From: Austropuccinia psidii | Taxonomy: Eukaryota > Basidiomycota > Pucciniomycetes > Pucciniales > Sphaerophragmiaceae | Direction: 5' to 3' | DNA: 64,000 nucleotides | Assembly (NCBI GenBank): GCA_023105745.1 | Contig: JALGQZ010000002.1 | Location: 47,032,497 to 47,096,496, forward strand | Shown here: in pieces, positions 24,330 through 36,963 of the stretch | Layout: the number at the start of each line of letters is the position of its first letter | Numbering within the stretch: the first letter of the stretch is position 1 | Notes under the pieces: generated by a model | Databases searched by the model: none | Seen by the model: only the letters and a program-made list of their open reading frames with translations | What the model was told of the DNA's origin: nothing | Program-made: the position numbers and the translations under genes

Positions 24330-25100
24330 ATGGTGCATACCAGAAATGGAAGCAACTATTCAGTCCAACCAGATGGATGTGGACAAGGAAGAGGCAAGAC
24401 CAAATCCAGAAGTGCCAAATCTTCCACAAGAAAGGCACATCTGGAGGATGCCAGAGTTGCCCCCCAAGGTCTGTACCAACAGATTTTGACGTGAATTCTG
24501 AGCCTGAACTAATTTATGATAATATTTCCAGGGCTGAACCATTTTCAAGTGGCAGCAATAGAAATATATCAGAGCCAGTACAAAAATTGGTTCAGAGCAG
24601 CCAAAGAAGAGGAGTGGGAAATCTGCCCAAGCCTTTGGCAGGGGGCCATGAACTCCTACTTACACATCAAGAGCTTTCTGGGTCAGGAGAAGACCATAGA
24701 ACTCTTAGGAGGTTGGAGCCCCCTGTCTTGCAAAGACAAGGTCAAAAAGATAAAGAATTGGTTGAAGAACCAGAGTCTTTTATCCATAGACCAGAAGAAA
24801 GAATTGGAAATGACTCCAACTTTGGAGACAGAGGCACCAGTGGCATCTACCAGCTCCAAACCAGCTCCAGAAGCATCCAAGGACAAGCCCAAAGGACCTC
24901 AAAAGAAACAGAGAGGTCCCAAGAACCATCAAGGCAAGGGCAAAGGCAAAGCCAATTGGCACAGACCTTACCCACAAGGGTACAGGATCCCCAGATTGGA
25001 GCCTTCAGCCGTGGACAGTGTCTTCAATATGACCAGAACTCTTATGGAATTCACAGCCAAAGAGCAGGAAAGGATGAACAGGACTTTTCCACGCAAATAA
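24330..25100 (+). CDS. Family B overlapping gag-region ORF with a 63-nt intron
   Basis: From ATG 24330 (MVHTRNG) a frame stays open to 24468. It is then interrupted only inside a predicted 63-nt intron (donor AAG/GTCTGT at 24469, branch-like TTATGAT, acceptor TTCCAG ending 24531) that contains its two in-frame stops, and it runs on to the stop at 25100. The spliced product is about 235 residues. The 3' exon alone is open from 24513. Shared with family A: LW...(M/I)NSYL, LLGGW against LLNGW, KGKGKA, QGYRIP and [10 protein letters not shown] against FQMARTMMEL. By hand count 20 of 56 positions are identical in the first gap-free block, while the overlapping gag-pol phase shows almost no identity there. 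A small retroelement Gag-like role is inferred. Old copy 2 keeps the C-terminal half (47732-47959). Confidence 0.65.
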
Positions 25101-28100
25101 ATGATGTACATAGAAGTATTAGTGTAGAAATTGGCAAACTTGAGTCAAAGTTGAAGCAAATTACATTAGACATCAATGATTTAAAGAAAAATGACAAGCA
25201 ACATTCTGATTGGCATAAATTGACAACTGTCACCCTTGAGTCAATTAGCAATGCTTGTGAAAGAATTGAGAACCAATGTCAAAATAATGACACAGAGGAT
25301 CTTTCCATCTTTAAAGTAAATGATAGACTTAAAACTCTTGAAGACCATGTCTTACAAATAGTTAAGAACACTAATCAATTTGCTATACATTTAGCAAAAA
25401 GTGACAGTGAAAGGCAGAAATTGAAGAATGAAATAATTGCAAGTGTGGAGCAAATTCATAAGAATCATGAACCACATATGCCAAGACATTCTACACCTTT
25501 GACTGAAGAAAAACTTTCTGTCAAAGAAAGTTTGACTCCATTCTTAGGAGAGAATGTTATTTCTGCAAAGGATATTCCCAAATTAGAAGAATGGCCAACA
25601 TTCTCTGGTGAAGGAGAATACAACCATATTGAATTCATCAGGACTATTGATATGTTGCAAGAAGACTTTAATATACCTGATGAAATCATAGTAGGAAAAT
25701 TACATTGTTTGTTTACCAAGACTGCAAAGAAATGGTATTACAAGATGAGAATGGATCATGGAAGACATGACTGGTCTTGGTGGAAATCTGAAGTGATTAC
25801 CAAATGGGCCAATAATTCTTGGAGGTTTAAAATGGAGAATGCTTTTGAAAGTGCCATTTTTAACTCAGAAAAAGACAAACCACTTACTTGGTTCTTCAAA
25901 CAAAAAGACAGATTATCTGCTTTACACCCAGATATGTCTGACACTATGATTAATATGAAAATATTAAGAAAGTGTGGAGGAGAACTGGAACATGCTATCA
26001 AAAGCAGATGTGTGGAACCCTGTTCAACAGAGGACTACATTAATGCTATGGAAGATATCATTACCAGAACAAGAATTGGTAAAACTTGGGTTAGAAACCC
26101 AATAGAGTCCAAAATAGTCTCAAAGATTCCTAGAGAGGAAAGAAGACCAGAAAGACCTGTCTTGAAGTGTCATAAATGTGGAAGTACTTCACATTTAGCC
26201 AACACTTGCCCTAAGAAGACAAAGATCAATGAAGTTCAAATCATTGAAGACATTCAGTGTACTGAAGAGAAAGAAGAGTCTGATCAAGATTCTGCAGTCT
26301 CTGAAGATACACCAGTAGAGGACTATCCCATTGAAAACATTTCAGCTTTCTTTGAGGTCACAGAAGTCCATACCCACTTGCCACAGTACAGTGAGGATTG
26401 CTACAACCTGATCAATATCCAAGATGCCAGAATGTGTAAAACAAAACCTGCTAGAGGAAAGGGTTACACTGCTGGAGCATCCTGTATCACATCAGTTCTA
26501 ATGGGTGATATTGAAGCCAAAGTAAATCTGGATACAGGGGCATTTTGCACTTGTATTGGCAAGGATTATCTCCAAATTATACTTCCTGAATGGAAAAACC
26601 ATCTATTACCAATAGAAGGTGTACAGTTCAGTAGTGCCAGTAACAATATGTACCCCTTGGGCATATTGGATACTAATATTGTATTCCCACATCCAGCAGG
26701 AAGTGTAAGAATGAAAACTGAGATTGTAGTAATGGATAATTGTACATCTCAGCATATCATTCTTGGAAATGATTACTTGAATATTTATGGTATTGATATA
26801 AATAACCATAAAGACAGATATTTCACAATTGGAGATAACAAAAGGCAAAAATTTGCTTTCTCCAATATGCCAAAACAGATATCTGTAGTATCTTCTGTCA
26901 AAGATACTTACAAAGATGAATTTGTGTCTAAACAACTTGTTGAAGCACAAATTAATCCATCATTGTCACCAAAGATGAGGAATGAACTTATTGATGTATT
27001 ATATACATACAATAATGCATTTGCATCTGATAATGAACCATTAGGCGCTATAAGGGGACATGAAATTGATATTACTCTTAATATTGATAGACCATATCCT
27101 CCAGTACTTAGAAGACCAGCTTATCCAGCCAGTCCCAGAGCTAGAGAGGCCTTGGAAAAACATATCCAAGAGTTGATCCAACTTGGTGTGCTAAGGAAAG
27201 TAGGCCATAATGAGGAAGTTGAAGTGACAACACCTGTTATTATTGCATGGCATAATGATAAGTCAAGAATGGTTGGAGATTTTAGAGCTTTGAATACCTA
27301 CACAGTTCCAGATAGGTATCCAATCCCTAGGATCCAAGAAACCTTGACTCAATTGTCTAAAGCCAAGTATATAACATCAATGGATGCATTAAAAGGCTTC
27401 CATCAAAATGTTTTGACGCCTAAAGCTAGGAAATTACTAAGAATTATCACTCACTGTGGTATTTATGAGTATCTTAGAATGCCATTTGGCATTAAAAATG
27501 CTCCATCTCATTATCAAAGAATGATGAATACCATCTTCCCCACAGAATTGTCTGAAGGATGGCTTATCATTTATATTGATGATATTATTATATGTTCTGA
27601 CTCATGGTCTTTGCACCTTGAAAGACTTGCAAGAGTACTTCATAAAGTTGCAGAAGTGAACATGAAAATTTCACTTAAGAAATGCAATTTTGGTTTTGAA
27701 GAACTCAAAGCATTAGGACATGTTGTTTCTGGTTTGAGCTTGGGTATTGACAAGAATAAAGTAGCAGCAGTGTTACTTAAGCCAATACCCCAGAATAAAA
27801 AAGAAATGATGTCTTTTCTTGGATTTGCTAGTTATTATAGGCAACACTTGAAAGATTTTGCAATTCTAGCCAAGTCACTTTATAGAATCTGTGATCAACA
27901 GACTGTATTTGAAATGACACAGGAAAGAATTAAAGCTTATGAGAAGATAAAGAAAGCCCTTACAGAAGCACCTTTACTCCTCATGCCTGACTGGAATATT
28001 CCTTTTAAATTGTACATTGATGCATGTGGGGATGGATTAGGGGCAGCCCTACACCAAGTCCAAATTATTGATGACAAACCTACAGAAGGACCAGTTTGTT

Positions 28101-30025
28101 ATATCTCAAGACAAATCAAACCAACAGAAGCCAGATATGGTGCAAGCCAAATGGAGTGCTTATGTTTGGTATGGGCACTTGAGAAATTACACTATTACCT
28201 TGATGGCAGTGTTTTTGAAGTGATAACTGACTGTAATGCCGTGAAATCACTTCTTAACATGAAAACTCCCAACAGACATATGTTGAGATGGCAAATAGCC
28301 ATTCAAGAATATAGAGGAAACATGACTATAGTTCATAAAGCAGGAAACATTCACAAAAATGCTGATGGACTTAGTAGATGGGCTTTAGCCAACACTCCTG
28401 ATAACCCAGCTTATGTACCTTTGGAAGCTGAACCACAGATTCCAATTGAAGGGATTAACATAACTGATATTGGGACTGAATTCTTTGAAGAGGTCAGAGA
28501 GTCTTATAAACAAGACAAGAATTGCCATATCTTGACTTCTTTATTGGATAAAGACTGCAAAGACACATCTTTGGTTAATACACTAGATGAAGTTTGGAAA
28601 AATTCCTATTCTGAAGGAAGATTTCACTTGTTTGATGGGATTATTTACCATAGAACAAAACATTCTTGTGTGATGACATTGTGTAGTAGATTGCTCATCA
28701 ATACCATTCTTCATGAATGCCATGATAGCATTTACTCTGGACACCTATCAGAAGACAGAACACTTGAAAAGGTGAAGAACTGTGCATGGTGGCCATCTTG
28801 GAGAAAAGAAACCATTGAATATTGCCATACCTGTGATAGATGCCAAAAAGCAAACAGGAGTACAGGCAAGAAATTTGGATTAATGATCCATATTCAAGAA
28901 CCAAAATCCCCTTGGGAAGTTGTTCACATGGATTGGGTCACAGCACTTCCTCCAAGTGGTGACAAAAGTTATAATGCTTGTTAAGTCATTGTAGACAGAT
29001 ATAGCAAAACTCCCATATTCTTACCATGTCATAAAGATGACACTGCTATGGATACAGCTCTTCTTTTATGGAGTAGAGTTATTTCTCATACAGGGTTATT
29101 TAAGAATATCATAAGTGACAGAGACCCCAAGTTCACATCTGCACTTTGGACCAATCTTCATAGATTGTTTGGGACTAAGTTATCATTCTCTACAGCATAT
29201 CACCCTCAAACAGATGGGCTAGCAGAGAGGATGATTCAAACTTTAGAAGACATGATCAGGAGATTTTGTGCTTATGGATTAGAATTTAAAGACTCAGATG
29301 GCTTTACCCATGACTGGTGCACTCTGATACCTGCATTAGAATTGGCATACAAGACATCAGTCCATTCTTCCACAGGACAAACTCCTGCTATGTTAGAAAA
29401 AGGATGGAATCCAAGACTCCCAGCAGACACACTGAGGAAAGACTTGATTGACATTCATCCTACAGCTTCCAGCTTCAAATTAATGCTTGATAAAGTAAAA
29501 CACCATGCAAAACAAAGTATGGATGATGCTTTTGATTATGCAAAACAGAAGTGGGACAAGAGTCATAAAGTACCAGACTTCAAAGTAGGGGACTTAGTTC
29601 TAGTTTCAACCTTGAATTTTAATAATATCAAAGGCCCAAAGAAACTTAAAGATTCTTATGTAGGACCTTTTGTTATTGTTGCCTTACATGGAACCAATGC
29701 AGTTCAAGTGGAATTGAGTGGTGAATTGGAAAAGAAACACCCCACATTTCCAGTCAGCCTGATAAAACCTTATCAACCAGCTGACAAAGAATTGTTTCCT
29801 TTAAGGAACCCAACTCCTTTAACTGTGCCCCCTGTGGAACAGAATGAAGACAGAAAGATAAAGAAAGTCATTAAAGAAAGGAGACTTAGGGGTAAAAATC
29901 AAAGAGAATATCTTGTCAGATATAGAAATCCAGTACATGAAGATGAATGGATGGCAGAATCAGAAATACCTGACTCAGATAAACTCTTAAGAAGATTTAG
30001 ACATGAAAGAAGGCCACAAGCCTGA
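24377..30025 (+). pseudogene. Family B gag-pol polyprotein, one premature stop
   Basis: One phase is open from ATG 24377 to 28984, then after a TAA (28982-28984) to 30025: 1882 codons including both stops. Order: variable N-terminus overlapping the 24330 ORF; coiled, K/E-rich stretch (25090-25500); gag core [12 protein letters not shown] (about 25592); zinc knuckle [14 protein letters not shown] (about 26169-26210, CX2CX4HX4C); protease DTGAFC (DTG 26531-26539); reverse transcriptase with SMDALKGF and YIDD (27572-27583); RNase H ([13 protein letters not shown], about 28013; [14 protein letters not shown]); integrase zinc region (H..H..CHTCDRC); integrase core HMDWV, SDRD and TDGLAE; chromo-like C-terminus (REYLVRYRN, about 29905). 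The stop falls between the first and second catalytic Asp of integrase, where family A reads Leu (CTA), so TTA to TAA is the simplest cause. Everything else looks functional. Confidence 0.93.
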
Positions 30026-30154
30026 ATATGTCTATAAATGTGCTTTAAATTACTTGATCTGAGTAATGTGAAGAGGTTGGACAGTGGACATTAACCCCCT
30101 TTTGGGGCCTTATTCTTTTTATCACTAATAAAATTGTAGTACAATTTTATTTTT
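30026..30154 (+). other. Family B 3' untranslated spacer
   Basis: A short non-coding stretch between the pol stop and the polypurine tract, including a small palindrome (AAAATTGTAGTACAATTTT, 30130-30148) just before the tract. Confidence 0.6.
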
Positions 30155-30155
30155 T

Positions 30156-30167
30156 GGTGGGAGGGAA
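30156..30167 (+). promoter_or_regulatory. Family B polypurine tract
   Basis: GGTGGGAGGGAA lies immediately before the 3' LTR, preceded by a T run. This is the standard position of the plus-strand primer. Confidence 0.8.
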
Positions 30168-32088
30168 TGTGAGCCTTGAGGTATATTTTACATACCCAAA
30201 TAGGCCACAATTATCTTAAAAAGAAATTTTGAATTATGCAAAACTCATAAGTCATGCATATATCCAAAATTCATCATTTTCAATTTCAGAAAAGATGAAT
30301 AACTTTTTATTGAGTAAGTAAATCCATGGATTTAAGACCAGATTTGGATTCTACACAAAAATTCACCTAGGGTAGCTCCATAGAGTGAATAAGCTCAATT
30401 TAAGTATTTGAGGTGGTAAAATGGAAAATACTTCAATACCACATCATTAATACCACATAAAAGATCCGTGAAAATTTTTGTTTTTCTTGATTTTTAGCCA
30501 AAATAATGGGAAAGTGAGAAATCCCATGTTACATATACACTAAGAATAGTGTTATGCATGTTTTGAGCACTTAATATCATGGTATTCTTACATGGACTTT
30601 TGGTACACCCATAGTGGATATCTCACTTTAAGCTTAAATTACTATTTTGACGTAAAAAATAGGCAAGGGGGACAAAAGACATCAAAGAGAGCCAGGGTAC
30701 CCAACTTCTGAGGCCTCAGAGGCGTGGATAGCTCCAGAGCATGGATCCATGGCTCATCTTAGCCTAATTGGTAAACTAAAACTCTTTGGGAACTTGGTTA
30801 CCAAGTTACAACTACTGTAAAACATCAGAAAATAGCAAATAACCTGCTATTTTGACGTGCCAAGGAGGTAATGAGCTACTTACACTCCTGTAACCATGTC
30901 AATTACTAATGACTTTCCATGGATAAGCCCCAAAAGAGTAATTAAAACCCTTTTGGGACCCATATTCATTGATTTACCTCATAGCAACCAGCAAAACACT
31001 GCTATTTGCAATTCTACGTAGAAATGAGGTAAAACCTTCAAAAATTCATTAAAAATACAATTCTTAATGAATCTTTCTGAAACTTTCAGGACTAAAGGAG
31101 AACTGTATTATCTATGGTACAACCAAAAGGAATTACAGTTTTACTAGTAAAATTAAAAGTTTTACTTACAGTCCATTTTTGGATATTCTACGTGAAACAC
31201 TGAATCTTCAAAAATTCACAGTAATTACAACCTGTGATGAAATTGGCAATAACATTGATAACTTTGAGAAATCAATGATTATTTTAGAATAAAAGAAGAT
31301 TTACAAGTGTTACTCCTTTTATTCTTAACCATATTGGGGTTGGTAGTCACGTAAAAGCATCAATTAAGTAATTATGATAATCTTACATGACAACAGATGA
31401 TGCAATCAATAATCCAAAAAAGGTTTATTGTTTTCTCACTCACTGGTTTTTCAGTTTGCTCCATGGCACGCCTCTGTGAGCTGTTATTGACTTAAAAGAA
31501 GCCTCTTCTTGCTGTTTTTTCCGTATCATCATCTTATCAATTTATTAAATCTTTATTACCAACAAGTAAGTATTAGTTCAACTATTCTTAAGTGTTTTAA
31601 TTCTTTCAGAATCAATCAGAAAGACGTGAAATCATAGAATCCAACTATATATTGTTGTAATACTGTTATAAATCCTTTTGATCCCTTAAATCCACAATTC
31701 CACGTCAAATTTCTCTACTTTTATTATCAATAAGTTCTTTGGAGTATTAGTGAGTCTTTTATCTTTAATTCTTAAAGTTTTTCTCTAGTAATAGTTTTCT
31801 TCAAGAATTATCTTTATAATTATTCTTGTAAAAGATAATTATATATTAAAATAATTTTATTATTTTAATAAAAGAAGTTTTTATTATTAAATTCTTCTTG
31901 TAATTGATTCTTGTAGACAATTACTGCTCACTGTTATAATCACTAGTAGTGTATAACACGTGAAAGAAATAATTTTATAATTATTTAATTGTGGTTATAA
32001 TAATTTTTATTATTATATTTCATAAGAACAGACATAGTGCTGTTGATTAATAGTAATATTATCATCAGTTTCATAGTCACATCTTACA
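30168..32088 (+). repeat. Family B 3' LTR
   Basis: 1921 bp, same length as the 5' LTR, ending CATCTTACA. The CAAGT target duplication follows at 32089-32093. Confidence 0.95.
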
Positions 32089-32093
32089 CAAGT

Positions 32094-35000
32094 AATATTC
32101 CTTTTTTTTCCTGCTGAAATAAACAATCCATCTCATTTCTTTGTGATAAATTAAATCCATTATGATACTGAAGCAGAATCTCTGTGATAAGTTCCTCTAT
32201 ACAATTTTTTTCTCAAAGTGTAATCATAAAAATTCTGAAAATTTTTTGATGTCTAATCTACATTTATAAATAAATACAGCTAAATAAAAGAATAACGTGA
32301 GTATCATGAGATATTCAAAAGGGGGGGTTTATGGAACGAAATATGTAGATAATTCCATTTTGTACAGATAGAAGACGTTTAAAATTATTGATTGTATTTT
32401 TGGTCTTAATGTTACATTACAGGCTTAAAATATTCGATAGAGTTATAAGTTTAAAAGAGAGGACACAGGAATAAGTTTGAGCTTTTTGGAAGTAAACTTG
32501 AAGTGAACCAAATTTTACTTCAGATCCATTTCAAACAAGGTTCAAAACATGATCCCAATCACTTTCTAGAAAGTTATATGTTATGATTAACCAATTTCTA
32601 AGACATTTACATATTCTGAATGATTTCGGTATTAGAATTTTGGAATATTTTCATGTCCGGAACTATCAAATGCACAAATACACTTTTCGTTCAAACATTG
32701 GAGTCATTTTCAATGAAATAATGAATAATATGAATTAATAAAAAATTCATTATCAAATTTTAAAAACATATCATTTTTAAATACCAACCAAATCTTCTAC
32801 TTGAAAAAGTGAAATAATGGAGTCAATTTTAAGATTGAGCTCAATTGAAAGTAATTACAGTAATATGACTCTTTTTGAAATATTTATTATCATTGGATCA
32901 CATGAAGAATGTTTTCTGATAGCTTCCATAGATTGAGTCACTCGGTACTCATTTACTGAAATCAAAAAGAATAATGAGTTATGTAATTGAGACTACCAGT
33001 ATTATATTTAAGTCAGAAATATCCTATTATACCACCTCCAAACTGCTTTCATGCTAAGCGAAATAATTCTGTTTCTAATTGCTGAAGGAGAAAGAAAAAT
33101 AATAAGAAATACAAAAGATAGTGAATGAATAATTTCTTTTGAACAAAGGAATCAGCCAAAAGGATAATAATGACTGAAAACATTTAATAACAAAATAATT
33201 TGTGAAAGCCAAGCTGTTTCTCTTTTTATTATTGATAGTAATATTTTTTTTCATCATATTTACTTTGAATGATACCAGTAGAAAAAAAATTATGAATATT
33301 AATTCAAAAAAAAAAAATTTTAAGGTTATATCCAGCCTTTTAGCTATTATTTGATTATTATATGTTATTATCTTATGTGTCTAATTTTTGTTTTTTTCTG
33401 TTTTTCTTCAAATTTGTCTGATATTTGATCTGATTTTTTTCTTTTTTTAATTTTGGAATTTCTTTTACTAATATTGAACTTTTATTTTGTATTGAAAATT
33501 ACATTGGTCACCCTTTAAGGCCTGCAACTGTAACATTGTTAATAATTGTCAACAGCTTTACATGAAAGGTCCAGTAGCATGCGCTACTGTTAAACTGTTG
33601 ACATTTGTAAAATATCCTACAGTGGTGAGGCACCAAATGCGTCGAATTGTGATTTTCTTCACAATTTAATTTTTTTTGAGTAGCAGGTGCTGTGCCAAAC
33701 AATGCTTTCTGATTCTATTTTAATCAAGAAAATACAAGTTTGAAAAAGCACATGGGAAAGAATTTTTTTCTCTTTACAAAAAATAAAATTACATTATTAA
33801 TAATAAAGCGACCGATTAGCCTAATAATTGAAATAAGGAATTATAGAAAGAAAAAAATAGGAATAATTATGAAATTATTAAAACCCTAATAAATGAAGAA
33901 GAAGGAATATAAGTTTTGAATTTTCTTTGAAATAAAGTTATAGACATAGTTTTCTTGGAACTTTATAGTTTTACTTCTGAGATTACATAAATTTGAATAT
34001 AAAAGTAATAGAAATGCTTCATTAATTAAGTTATTTGTGTTATTGATTTCATTGAAAATAAATCTTGTTGTATACCACCTCTTAAACAAAAAATTAGTAT
34101 TAGTATCTCTATAACGTGAAATGATTAGACAAAAAAGTAATAAAAGGGAGTAATTTATTTTCAAAACCTGTATTTGTGTCATTATTATCATCAAATGATA
34201 ATTAGAACTATTTAAACTGAGAGTATATATGTCAAGTAAAATTCTCATAGTAAATATTATTCTGATGAATATAAAAATTGAAAGGGGAGAGATTTCATAT
34301 GATATATGATGACTGTATACTATAAAATTGAAAAACAATAGAAATATTGAAGATTCTGTAATATTTTGGTGGCTTGGAATAACCTGGAATATGACCAAAG
34401 CATTGAACCTTGGGTCCACCCTAATCCAGATAAAGGGTAAAAGCTAAGTCTAAGACAGCTCCAAGCTGATTCTCAAATGCAACACCTTCTGTCAGGTGTA
34501 GCCAATTTTCTCATTGTGATTTGTAGCTTAATATTATACCCTTTCAATTCTTATTGAACAGCTAATAAAAATCTGTTTGAATATTATTTCTCACAGTACT
34601 TTGGAATATGAATCCCTAGTAGATACAAATTATTCTGAAAAAATAGCTGAATAATAAATATATAATTTTTTTACCCTTGGTTAGGATAAAGGAAAATCAA
34701 GTAGTTGGCTTTCAAATTCTTATAAGAATGATGTAGAGGACCAACTAAAATGACTTTATTCAGAAGGGGTGCTCAGTACTTGAATGAAATATCCCAAATC
34801 CAATTTCTAATTTGGCTGCCAATCCCCCTGCGGGAGAGTGCCATATCAGAACCATAATCAACCAAATGAGGGGGCTCAGCAATTCCCTGATATTTCCCAA
34901 AGAAGAATCATGATTTTTTTTCTAAAAGACTTCATGTGAACTTGAAATATAAGAAGAAGATATACTGAAATCAAGAAAGCCCTTTTGTATAAATAAGGTA

Positions 35001-35401
35001 CCCCCATCTTTCTCCTTTTTTTGTGGGGCTTCCAATTATCTCTGAAATCCAAATAATGGAAGATTATCCACATTTATATCTATCAAAACTTCCTATGACT
35101 CTATCTTTTTATTCCTGAGGTTTTCTTTGGAATCTACAGCTTCTTTATTTGTTGTCTCACCCCCAAATCCTTCCTTTTTTCTTTGCTTATGTTTACCACA
35201 AATCTCTTTGGAGCTTATTATCTGCTTGGTAAAATTACTTTTGGAGTGAAAATTCATAACTTTCCCATATTTTTAAATTTAATTATGAATTTTATTTTCT
35301 AAATTGGCTGCATGTTGATTTTATTGAAGTAATTAATTACAATAGGGCAATATTTACTTGTTCTTGTGGGATGTTTTTGGATGATTGAAAAAGAGAAAAT
35401 G
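32094..35401. other. AT-rich spacer, no recognised gene
   Basis: About 3.3 kb. Open frames such as 33886-34419 on the minus strand (177 codons) have AT-biased, low-information sequence and no motif that I recognise. A nested hairpin lies at 33547-33603 and a short one at 33643-33664. A slightly more GC-containing patch lies at 34400-34500. Confidence 0.45.
33547..33603. repeat. Nested perfect inverted repeats
   Basis: Outer arms TGTCAACAG/CTGTTGACA (33547-33555 and 33595-33603) enclose inner arms CAGTAGC/GCTACTG (33572-33578 and 33583-33589) around an ATGC loop. Both pairs are perfect. A further hairpin with arms AATTGTGA/TCACAATT follows at 33643-33664. This may be the core of a small foldback element, but no target duplication was found. 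Confidence 0.6.
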
Positions 35402-35614
35402 GGACTAACCTCAATTGTTACATATTACCAAAGGCACCCCCAAAAATATATTAAATAAATTTGAGCACCATCAATTTCTACATATAACCAAGGGGACCCC
35501 CAAAAGCTGAATAAACCAATTGGACTACTATGAATGGCTAAATATGATAAAAGGCACCTTAAATAGTCAAATGTAACATTGGACTGCCCTACCTATGACC
35601 AATGGCACCCTAAA
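35402..35614 (+). repeat. Degenerate tandem repeat, unit about 60 bp, ~3.6 units
   Basis: Units begin near 35402, 35462, 35521 and 35580. Each has the pattern GGACTA...CAAT...ACATAT.ACCAAAGGCACCC followed by an A-rich tail. The last unit is cut off by the insertion of family B copy 2 at 35615. I could not see the repeat resume after 52489. Confidence 0.65.
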
Positions 35615-36193
35615 TTTGAGCCATGAGGTATATTTTACATACCCAAATAGGCCACAATTAACAGTAAATAAATTCTGAACTACGCACAACCCATAAGATG
35701 TGCATATATACAAAATTCATCATTTTTGATTTAAGAAAATATGAATAAATTTTGTGTGAGTAAGTAAATCCATGCCTTTAATTCCAGATTTGGATTCTGC
35801 ACAAAATTTAATCTAGGGTAGCTCCATAGAGTGAATAAGCTTAAATTAACTGTATAAGCTGGTAATATGGAAAATACTTAAACACAACATAAAAGAATGG
35901 TGAAATATTTTGCTTTTCTCAATTTCACACATAAAAAATGGGAATGTGAGAAATCTCATGATACATCTACACTAAAAGTAGTGTTATGCATGCTTATGGA
36001 ACTTAAAAAAATATTATTCTTACATACAGCTTTGGTACACCCATAGTGGATATCAGTGTTGAAGCCTGAAGTGCTATTTTTGACATGAAAATAGCTAAGG
36101 GGGACAAAAGACATCAAAGAGAGCCAGGTTACCCAGCTTCTGAGGCCTCTGAGGCATGGAAAGCTCTAAATATTTGATCCATTGTTGATCATG
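35615..36193 (+). repeat. Family B copy 2, 5' LTR, first segment
   Basis: It aligns with the start of the young family B LTR (GAGGTATATTTTACATACCCAA and onward) with many substitutions. It ends at the family C target site TCATG (36189-36193). Confidence 0.88.
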
Positions 36194-36950
36194 TGTCACA
36201 GGGGCTCTTCAAAGTGAAGAGGGCCTGGCACTCAGTAAACTGGGACTCACTTATGGAGGGCTCAAAGATAAGATAAGATGAGATACACTTAAGAGTGTTA
36301 AAGATAAATTGCTAAAGAATAAATATAAGAAAAAGCAGCAACAAGAGTAAGAGTAAGAAATAGAAGAGCCAACCACAAACAAGTCCAAGTCCACTGTTTC
36401 AACCTGTCAGAATGGAAAGAGAAGGGTTAATAAGGATATGGCCACCCAACTCATACTGTACAGGCGAAGAGAAAAATGCAAAGACTAACTTAAGATTAAA
36501 TAATTATAATACCCAAAATAAGGATAAGAATAATTTGAAATAATAAATAAACTAAATTAATTAACTGGGGAAAAGTCCCCAGGGGGGAGAAAGAGGGGCT
36601 GGTATATGTGAGAATCACCAGCCCTGATCCAGAGAAGAATTTTCATGAGAATAATTGATTATTGAATTGAGTCTGGCCAATACAGGTCCTGTACAGCTGT
36701 ACAGAACCTGTACAAGAGGTGTGGTGTGTTTTAGTGATCATACAGTTTCATACTGGTGTATTGAAACTGTATTGGGTGAATCCAATCTGTACAAGTATTG
36801 ACAGGCTGTATTGATGTACCAAACTGTATGCATGTTTCAGAATGAAGATTGCTGAAACTGAATGCTGATACAAATGCTGGATCTGCTGATTTGAGGTGTT
36901 TGAGTGGGTGTGTGAATGAATACCCTTACCCCTGATGAGTGGTTGTTACA
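36194..36950 (-). repeat. Family C 3' LTR
   Basis: 757 bp, nearly identical to 44478-45235. It carries a perfect 16-bp palindrome CTGTACAGCTGTACAG (about 36692-36707), and GTTTCA/TGAAAC arms follow. Confidence 0.93.
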
Positions 36951-36963
36951 GTATCCCCCTCTT
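36951..36963 (-). promoter_or_regulatory. Family C polypurine tract
   Basis: Minus strand AAGAGGGGGATAC lies directly upstream of the 3' LTR. Confidence 0.75.

Larger units (their letters stand above)
21709..32088 (+). mobile_element. Family B Ty3/Gypsy chromovirus-like retrotransposon, young full-length copy
   Basis: Two LTRs of 1921 bp each (TGTGAGCC...CTTACA) enclose PBS, gag-pol and PPT. The target duplication is CAAGT (21704-21708 and 32089-32093). By eye the LTRs differ at only three positions, all transitions, so insertion is recent. The pol frame has a single stop codon over about 5.6 kb. Removing the element rejoins simple AT-rich DNA. Confidence 0.95.

Noticed and set aside
24377..24515. 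Treating the ATG at 24377 as the true gag start of family B
   Set aside because: The peptide from there is not conserved with family A or the old copy, while the neighbouring phase from 24330 is. The ATG is kept only as the formal start of the long phase.
33886..34419. 177-codon minus-strand open frame
   Set aside because: The peptide is Ile/Ser/Tyr/Phe-dominated as expected from AT-rich DNA, with no motif and no repeat partner to test conservation.
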